In this document: positions 5,638 through 9,825 of the stretch, in pieces
How positions within the stretch are numbered: position 1 is the stretch's first letter
How the letters are laid out: each line of letters begins with the position of its first letter
From: Thermofilaceae archaeon
Lineage (GTDB): Archaea; Thermoproteota; Thermoprotei; Thermofilales; B69-G16
Direction of reading: 5' to 3'
DNA: 9,825 nt
NCBI GenBank assembly: GCA_027017165.1
Contig: JALURF010000132.1
Coordinates: 1 to 9,825, forward strand
Program-made: the position numbers and the translations under genes
The notes under the pieces: model-generated
Databases searched by the model: none
Seen by the model: the letters and a program-made list of their open reading frames with translations, nothing else
Told to the model about the DNA's origin: nothing

Positions 5638-7368
5638 ATGAGAATAACTTATTTATCTAGGCTTTCAAGACTCAACAGTATGGAGGATAGAGTAAGTAAA
5701 GTCTGGTTCATAGCGTTTGAGAGTAAAGGAGTTTATAAAGTCGGCGGATTAGGGGAAGTAGCCGGAAGCATGACTAAAGCTCTAGCCAGCAAAAATTTGA
5801 AAGTGGCTCTAATCATGCCGAGCCATGGAGTCGCTAAAGACGAGGCTATCAGAGAAAGGCTCGGATTATCTGAGATGCACGCCCTCGATTTCAAAGCTCT
5901 AGGTAAAAACTATGAAATAACCATTTATAGAGGCTTACTGGACGGGGTAGAGCTTTACGTGATCTCCGGAGCTGGTGGAGAAGCTGAAAATATTCTGGAA
6001 AACCCGGTAGTATACGCTGATGAGATAACAGAGCCTAAAGCAGCGCTCTTAGCTAGAACGATAAATGTTCTGTATGAGATAGCGGAGTGGAAGCCCGATG
6101 TAGTTCATATAAACGATTGGCACGCTGTGCCCTCGGGCATAGCTCTAAAACTCTATGGCGTAGAGAAGAGGTTGCGTATTCCGCTCCTCTTTCAGATACA
6201 CCTATACTGTGGAAAGTGGGTTGACAAAAAGTATCTCTCCGATTTTTGTGGTTTAAATATGGAAACCGAGCTAGAAATAAGCTTAGACGGCGAAGCCGGG
6301 AAATATACGCTGGAGCAGTTGTACGAGCTGAGCGGGGGGATTCTCGAACGTTTAGCCGCTTATATAAGTGACGTAGTGGCGACGGTTAGCGAATCCTATC
6401 TAAAGAAAGATGAGAACAATATTCTGCAGAATATAGGGTTTCAATTCGAGAAAAAGTCCACTTACATCTATAACGGATGCGATTGGAGATTTGAGGAAAT
6501 AATGAATAATATCTCGAAGCGGCATGGAGAGGAGATAGAAGAGTATCTAGGGGTAAAAGTGGAGCGCGCGGATAGGAAGCTACTACGCAAATATCTTTTA
6601 GAAAAAGCTCTTGGAGAACTTCCGGAGAACGAGCCCATAATAAAGGATGAATACCTAGCTGAGCTTATCAAAGAGCTTAAAGGCTCTATAGTGAATAGCG
6701 CTGGCAAGCCGCTGCCCTTTAGAGACGACGGCCCATTAATCATAACCACTGGCAGGACGAGTGTTCAAAAGGGGCTCGACGTACTGATAGAAGCAGTCCC
6801 TCAAGTGTTGAAAGTCTATTCAAACGCTAAATTCCTCTTCCTACTACTTCCAGTAAGAGGCGGAGAATCCCTGATAAAGGAGTTATTCGACGAAGCCTGT
6901 CAATACCCGGAGAACGTACGAATTATCTACGGGATTACTCCTTCAATCTACCACTTAGCACATGTCGCCGCTACTATGTACGCGGCGCCTTCTAGATGGG
7001 AGCCTTTCGGGATAATGGCGCTTGAATCGATGGCAGTGGGAACTCCTGTGGTAGCCTCGAGGGTTGGAGGTTTGAGCGAGACCATACTGGATTTAAGGGA
7101 GTACGGTGTTGAGGGGACGGGCTTGCTAGTTCCTAAAGATAGCGTCAAAGATCTGGCTGAAGCTATAATCTCGCTTGTATCTTTAATGGAGGAGGAGAGA
7201 GCGGATAAAGTCCTATACAAAGAGTTGAAGAATTTGGCACGGATCGGGATTTCAGAGAGGATAAGAGGAAACTGTATGAAAAGGGTTGAAGAAAGTTTTC
7301 GATGGATTAAAGTAGCCGATATGGCTATAAATGCCTACAATAATGCATTATCAAAAGCTAAAGGTTGA
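5638..7368 (+). CDS. glgA: Glycogen/starch synthase, GT5 family
   Basis: This 576-residue protein is a GT-B glycosyltransferase that adds glucose from ADP- or UDP-glucose to growing alpha-1,4-glucan. The N-terminal Rossmann domain carries K-V-G-G-L-G-E-V (34-41), the donor-binding signature of GT5, and H-I-N-D-W-H (157-162). The C-terminal domain has T-G-R-T-S-V-Q-K-G (371-379), whose R and K contact the nucleotide-sugar phosphates, and the E-P-F-G-I-M-A-L-E-S (455-464) motif with the two glutamates of retaining GT-B enzymes, followed by G-T-P-V-V-A-S. The length exceeds E. coli GlgA (about 477) because of a lysine/glutamate-rich middle region, about 285-360. ATG 5638 has a ribosome binding site; ATG 5680 could be a leaderless start and lies closer to the usual family beginning. 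The stop overlaps the candidate TTG start of the next gene. Donor specificity cannot be read from sequence. Confidence 0.92.
   Translation: MRITYLSRLSRLNSMEDRVSKVWFIAFESKGVYKVGGLGEVAGSMTKALASKNLKVALIMPSHGVAKDEAIRERLGLSEMHALDFKALGKNYEITIYRGLLDGVELYVISGAGGEAENILENPVVYADEITEPKAALLARTINVLYEIAEWKPDVVHINDWHAVPSGIALKLYGVEKRLRIPLLFQIHLYCGKWVDKKYLSDFCGLNMETELEISLDGEAGKYTLEQLYELSGGILERLAAYISDVVATVSESYLKKDENNILQNIGFQFEKKSTYIYNGCDWRFEEIMNNISKRHGEEIEEYLGVKVERADRKLLRKYLLEKALGELPENEPIIKDEYLAELIKELKGSIVNSAGKPLPFRDDGPLIITTGRTSVQKGLDVLIEAVPQVLKVYSNAKFLFLLLPVRGGESLIKELFDEACQYPENVRIIYGITPSIYHLAHVAATMYAAPSRWEPFGIMALESMAVGTPVVASRVGGLSETILDLREYGVEGTGLLVPKDSVKDLAEAIISLVSLMEEERADKVLYKELKNLARIGISERIRGNCMKRVEESFRWIKVADMAINAYNNALSKAKG
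5645..5656 (+). promoter_or_regulatory. Possible internal TATA box for a leaderless glycogen synthase transcript
   Basis: CTTATTTAT at 5648-5656, centred near 5652, lies about 27 bp before the in-frame ATG at 5680, the spacing expected for a leaderless archaeal mRNA. It falls within the first codons of the longer reading frame. The start at 5638 and this promoter are alternative, not necessarily exclusive, readings. Confidence 0.3.
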
Positions 7369-7373
7369 AGCCT

Positions 7374-8732
7374 ATGACTCAACAAGCTATCGAGGAATTT
7401 TTTAAAGCCGACTGGCTTACAATAGAAGAAGTTTTAATCAGTTTCTTCCTAGGCGCTTTAATAGGCTTGGAGAGGGAGAAAGCCAGGCTTTCCAGGCCTC
7501 TACGGGGCGAGGAAAAGGAGTTTCCCGGAGTAAGGAGTTTCGGTTTAACGTGTATGTACGGAGCCACTATGATGAGGTTGTTAACATTGGTGGGAGAGGG
7601 AGGAGCTCCCGACGTAGCGCTGTATATATCCCTAATAGGGTTGTTGATGTTTCCGGTAATTCTGGGCTTCTATATAGCCTATCGATTTTTCGTCCTCAGA
7701 ATATCGGGGATAACAACGATTCTAGCGTTAGCATTCGCCTTCTTCATAGGTATACTCGTAGGCGCCAACCTTATTTTAGAGGCGGCGGCCATATCCGTCT
7801 TTATAACGTTTATACTCGCTATAAAGCCGGAGATACAGAAATTCGTAACAGGGATTTCCTATAGAGAGCTTCTTTCAGCTCTCGAAGTAGGAATAGTAGT
7901 TTTCGTATTTAGCCCCTTGCTCCTAATGGATATCTATGATCCGATATTCGGAGTCTTTAACTTTAGAATACTCTACGTGTTCTTCGCCTTAACCTTGGTC
8001 CTCTCTCTACTGAGCTATGTAGCGGTAAGAGCGATGGGGGCGAGAGCTCTAACATACTTCGCCTTTTTCGGAGGCTTGGTAAACAGCGAGTCTACGGTGT
8101 TAAACCTCGTGAGGCTGGGTCTAAAAGCTGAGGATAAAATCCGAGATTGGATAGTCGCGGGGGTTCTCTTAGCCAATACCTCGATGATTTTAAGGAATTT
8201 AATACTAGCCGCTTCTCTAACCACGATTTCAGGAGGAGTTCACGCCGAAGCTGTAATAGCAAAAATACTGGTGGGAATGCTTCCCTCAATGCTCATAGGC
8301 TATGGTGTAACCTTACTATATAGCGGTAAGAAGTTTGAAAAGGGAGAAAGTTTAACCATCGAAAGTCCGTTAAGCTTTAGAGTTGCTCTTAAAGCAGCTA
8401 TGGTCTATGCGAGCATATTTGTATTTACGAAGCTCTTCTCCGATATCGTGGGAGACGCGGGCGTGGTATTGTCAGCGGCTCTAGGCGGTTTTATAAACGC
8501 TGGAGCCACTATACTCTCCATCTATACCATAACTCCAGTCAGCGGCGAGACTGCGAATATAATAGGGGCGAGCGTGTTGCTGGCCACATTCTCCGCCATA
8601 TTGAATAAGATTGTTTTCACGAGAATGGGAGGGGCCGAGCCAGTATTGCTTAAAAAGATGTTCACGTATCTCTTGCTCCTAGCGATGCCGTGTTTTATCG
8701 TAGGATTACTTATGGCTTTTGACCTAGTCTAA
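7374..8732 (+). CDS. MgtC/SapB-DUF4010 family polytopic membrane protein
   Basis: The preferred start is ATG 7374 (452 residues): GGTTGA (7363-7368), which contains the glycogen synthase stop, lies 5 nt upstream. A TTG at 7365 overlaps that stop and would add three residues. The N-terminal part (about 18-150) has MgtC marks: L-G-A-L-I-G-L-E-R-E (26-35) and P-G-V-R-S-F-G-L-T with C-M-Y-G-A (51-64). The C-terminal part matches DUF4010, with two similar helices, F-F-G-G-L-V-N-S-E-S-T (231-241) and L-G-G-F-I-N-A-G-A-T (370-379). I count roughly 12-14 hydrophobic segments (e.g. 18-33, 81-106, 114-132, 168-184, 197-220, 258-283, 293-315, 338-358, 394-415, 429-449). Single-domain MgtC proteins affect Mg2+ stress and ATP synthase, but the function of the long DUF4010 form is unknown; a transporter is a guess. 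It probably shares a transcript with the glycogen synthase gene. Confidence 0.85.
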   Translation: MTQQAIEEFFKADWLTIEEVLISFFLGALIGLEREKARLSRPLRGEEKEFPGVRSFGLTCMYGATMMRLLTLVGEGGAPDVALYISLIGLLMFPVILGFYIAYRFFVLRISGITTILALAFAFFIGILVGANLILEAAAISVFITFILAIKPEIQKFVTGISYRELLSALEVGIVVFVFSPLLLMDIYDPIFGVFNFRILYVFFALTLVLSLLSYVAVRAMGARALTYFAFFGGLVNSESTVLNLVRLGLKAEDKIRDWIVAGVLLANTSMILRNLILAASLTTISGGVHAEAVIAKILVGMLPSMLIGYGVTLLYSGKKFEKGESLTIESPLSFRVALKAAMVYASIFVFTKLFSDIVGDAGVVLSAALGGFINAGATILSIYTITPVSGETANIIGASVLLATFSAILNKIVFTRMGGAEPVLLKKMFTYLLLLAMPCFIVGLLMAFDLV

Positions 8733-8873
8733 ATGCTTTACCACATCATGAAACGTATTTTTCCCACATTTCCCACAGTAGATGTAGATTCTACCTATCT
8801 TATAGAGATTAAACCCCAAGTCGACTTCTCTCTCAGAGCCACAATCCCTACACTTTAAAATCCACACAGTCAT
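8724..8873 (-). CDS. Small four-cysteine zinc-ribbon protein
   Basis: This 49-residue frame (ATG 8873, stop TAG 8726-8724) is MTVWILKCRDCG then a central beta-rich stretch, then Y-C-G-K-C-G and a tail ending K-H-L-D. C8/C11 and C33/C36 form two C-x-x-C-G knuckles 21 residues apart, a standard zinc ribbon. It starts 5 nt after the stop of the RimK-like ligase gene, with AGGT (8884-8881) upstream, so it is almost certainly co-transcribed with it. Its last 9 bp overlap the end of the convergent MgtC/DUF4010 gene. Size and the ligase neighbour recall LysW, the carrier modified by the RimK-related LysX, but the LysW C-terminal E-D-W-G-E motif is absent. Role unknown: substrate or partner of the ligase, or an unrelated RNA/DNA- or protein-binding ribbon. 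Confidence 0.75.
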   Translation of the reverse strand: MTVWILKCRDCGSEREVDLGFNLYKIGRIYIYCGKCGKNTFHDVVKHLD

Positions 8874-8878
8874 AAACG

Positions 8879-9763
8879 CTACCTTTTCACCTTTTCCACT
8901 AGGTAAGAAACTATCTCAAGCGGTATATTTATACCTGTAACCTTCATCAATCCCTCAAAACCCGGCGAACCATTAGCCTCTAAAACGTAATAACCCTCAT
9001 TACTCTCTAAAACATCTACGCCCGCATAATCCAACCCTAAAACTTCAGTTGTTTTTACGGCTAATTCTTCAAGTTCTGGAGGAGGTTTCATAGGTTCAGC
9101 CCTACCTCCCTGGGCGATATTAGTCTTCCAACTATCTGGAGGAGAATACCTATACATAGCCGCCACTACTCGCTCCCCTATGACGAAGAGCCTTATGTCT
9201 CGAGACGGCTTGTTCATGTACTCCTCTAAGAATATAAACTGTTTAAACTGGAGACAAGTTCTGAAAATCCTGTAGCCTAGATCGGCGTTATCTACCAGCA
9301 CTTGGCCATACCCTCGAGATCCTACAAGAGGCTTAACTACGACTTTACTCCATTGGGCGGTGAGTCTATAAGCTTCGGCCAAATTCTCGGTTAGCAGAGA
9401 GCGGGGAACGGGTATGCCGGCTCTATGCAGTCTTAGAAGAGTTATAAACTTGTTGCGAGCGTTTAGTAATCCTTGAATGGGGTTCATTAAGTATATTCCC
9501 TCTTCCTCGATTCCCATAAAGAGGGCTAATCTGCCCATGAACTGTTCGAAGCTAGGAGCGAAGCCTATACTCCTTAACAAGCCAGCGTTTATATCGAGAG
9601 GTTTTGAGCCAATCTTCAGAATGAGCCCTTTTTTGTCTATTCTAACTGAGATGTAGGAGAAAGGCATGTAGTAGGACTCGTGTCCGAGCTTTCTTACCGC
9701 CTCTATGAGTAGCCTTGAAGAGGGAGTTGGGAGATTGCTCTCATGTATGACTCCAATTTTCAT
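8879..9763 (-). CDS. RimK-like ATP-grasp ligase (glutamate ligase family)
   Basis: The preferred start is ATG 9763 (294 residues): M-K-I-G-V-I opens the usual pre-ATP-grasp strand, and a TTG at 9805 would place 14 more codons across a likely TATA box. ATP-grasp marks: K-P-L-V-G-S-R-G-Y-G-Q (144-154, the flexible glycine loop), E-E-Y (180-182), R-D-I-R-L-F-V-I-G (188-196), N-I-A-Q-G-G (215-220), D-Y-A-G-V-D (245-250) and L-E-A-N-G-S-P-G-F-E-G-L (261-272), which supplies the Mg-binding Glu/Asn. RimK relatives use ATP to join an amino acid, usually glutamate, to a carboxylate: the ribosomal protein S6 tail, tetrahydromethanopterin (MptN), F420 (CofF) or LysW (LysX/ArgX). The G-S-R-G-Y-G loop and N-G-S-P-G-F ending resemble RimK/MptN more than LysX. 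The acceptor is unknown; the adjacent zinc-ribbon protein is a candidate. Confidence 0.87.
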   Translation of the reverse strand: MKIGVIHESNLPTPSSRLLIEAVRKLGHESYYMPFSYISVRIDKKGLILKIGSKPLDINAGLLRSIGFAPSFEQFMGRLALFMGIEEEGIYLMNPIQGLLNARNKFITLLRLHRAGIPVPRSLLTENLAEAYRLTAQWSKVVVKPLVGSRGYGQVLVDNADLGYRIFRTCLQFKQFIFLEEYMNKPSRDIRLFVIGERVVAAMYRYSPPDSWKTNIAQGGRAEPMKPPPELEELAVKTTEVLGLDYAGVDVLESNEGYYVLEANGSPGFEGLMKVTGINIPLEIVSYLVEKVKR

Positions 9764-9783
9764 TAGCCTCCCCGTTGGTCGAT

Positions 9784-9793
9784 GAATATATAC
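9784..9793. promoter_or_regulatory. TATA box upstream of the RimK-like gene, possibly bidirectional
   Basis: GTATATATTC on the minus strand is centred near 9789, 26 bp before ATG 9763, which would make that mRNA leaderless. The near-palindromic element is also about 28 bp before an ATG at 9817 on the plus strand, which opens toward the window edge. A Shine-Dalgarno-like GGGGAGG (9773-9767) would then not be transcribed; an upstream element, GGTTAATTGG (9810-9801), could give a transcript that includes it. Confidence 0.4.
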
Positions 9794-9825
9794 TTCTTCT
9801 ACCAATTAACCGTAGGATGAGATAT

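Noticed and set aside
7550..7864. 104-residue open frame on the plus strand inside the membrane protein gene
   Set aside because: It overlaps the real frame, is arginine/serine-rich without domain marks, and the real frame encodes clear membrane helices there.
8724..9763. LysX/LysW lysine-biosynthesis pair
   Set aside because: The ribbon protein lacks the C-terminal E-D-W-G-E tail and the ligase lacks LysX-type G-S-W-G and N-E-V-N-H motifs; no other lysine genes are nearby.
9764..9805. TTG start for the RimK-like gene
   Set aside because: It would place a likely TATA box inside the coding region; ATG 9763 matches the family N-terminus.
1..9825. CRISPR arrays, tRNA/rRNA genes, insertion sequences, integrases
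   Set aside because: No regularly spaced repeats, cloverleaf-like segments, transposase or recombinase motifs were found; gaps between genes are short and mostly promoter sequence.

Overview
The window looks like archaeal chromosome, probably from a thermophilic member of the Thermoproteota/TACK group. The evidence is GGTGA-type ribosome binding sites, BRE/TATA-like promoter elements about 26 bp upstream of plausible transcription starts, closely packed genes that often overlap or nearly touch, frequent GTG/TTG candidate starts, and a gene set typical of such archaea (AbrB/PIN pair, GlmS-isomerase-like enzyme without glutaminase, short archaeal GT5 glycogen synthase, RimK-like ATP-grasp ligase). 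The lineage is an inference; no rRNA or tRNA gene is present to settle it.

Layout. (1) 1-1187, minus strand: the first 395 residues of a membrane-anchored surface protein with InlB-like beta repeats and many N-glycosylation sequons; its 3' end lies outside the window. (2) 1285-1948, plus: an AbrB-type antitoxin and an overlapping PIN-domain toxin (VapBC-like). It is divergent from the surface-protein gene, and one AT-rich core appears to serve as TATA box for both. (3) 1970-4185, minus: an amino-sugar catabolic pair, a SIS-domain GlcN-6-phosphate deaminase candidate followed by GlcNAc-6-phosphate deacetylase (nagA). Together they would convert GlcNAc-6-P to fructose-6-P, acetate and ammonia. 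(4) 4225-5509, minus: a YjbQ-family protein followed after 1 nt by an amidohydrolase-2 family TIM-barrel hydrolase. (5) 5638-8732, plus: a GT5 glycogen synthase followed by an MgtC/DUF4010-type polytopic membrane protein whose start site is coupled to the synthase stop. (6) 8724-9763, minus: a RimK-like ATP-grasp ligase and, 5 nt downstream, a 49-residue four-cysteine zinc-ribbon protein.

Functionally the centre of the window is sugar metabolism: amino-sugar salvage feeding fructose-6-P, and glycogen synthesis. These are separate transcription units on opposite strands, so joint regulation is not shown. Nothing in the window is clearly a new defence or mobile system: there are no CRISPR repeats, integrase, transposase or phage genes. 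The observations most worth checking are the RimK-like ligase/zinc-ribbon pair, the patches of one-sided third-codon-position use inside the surface-protein gene, the shared bidirectional promoter cores, and the conflict between leaderless and Shine-Dalgarno starts at several genes.
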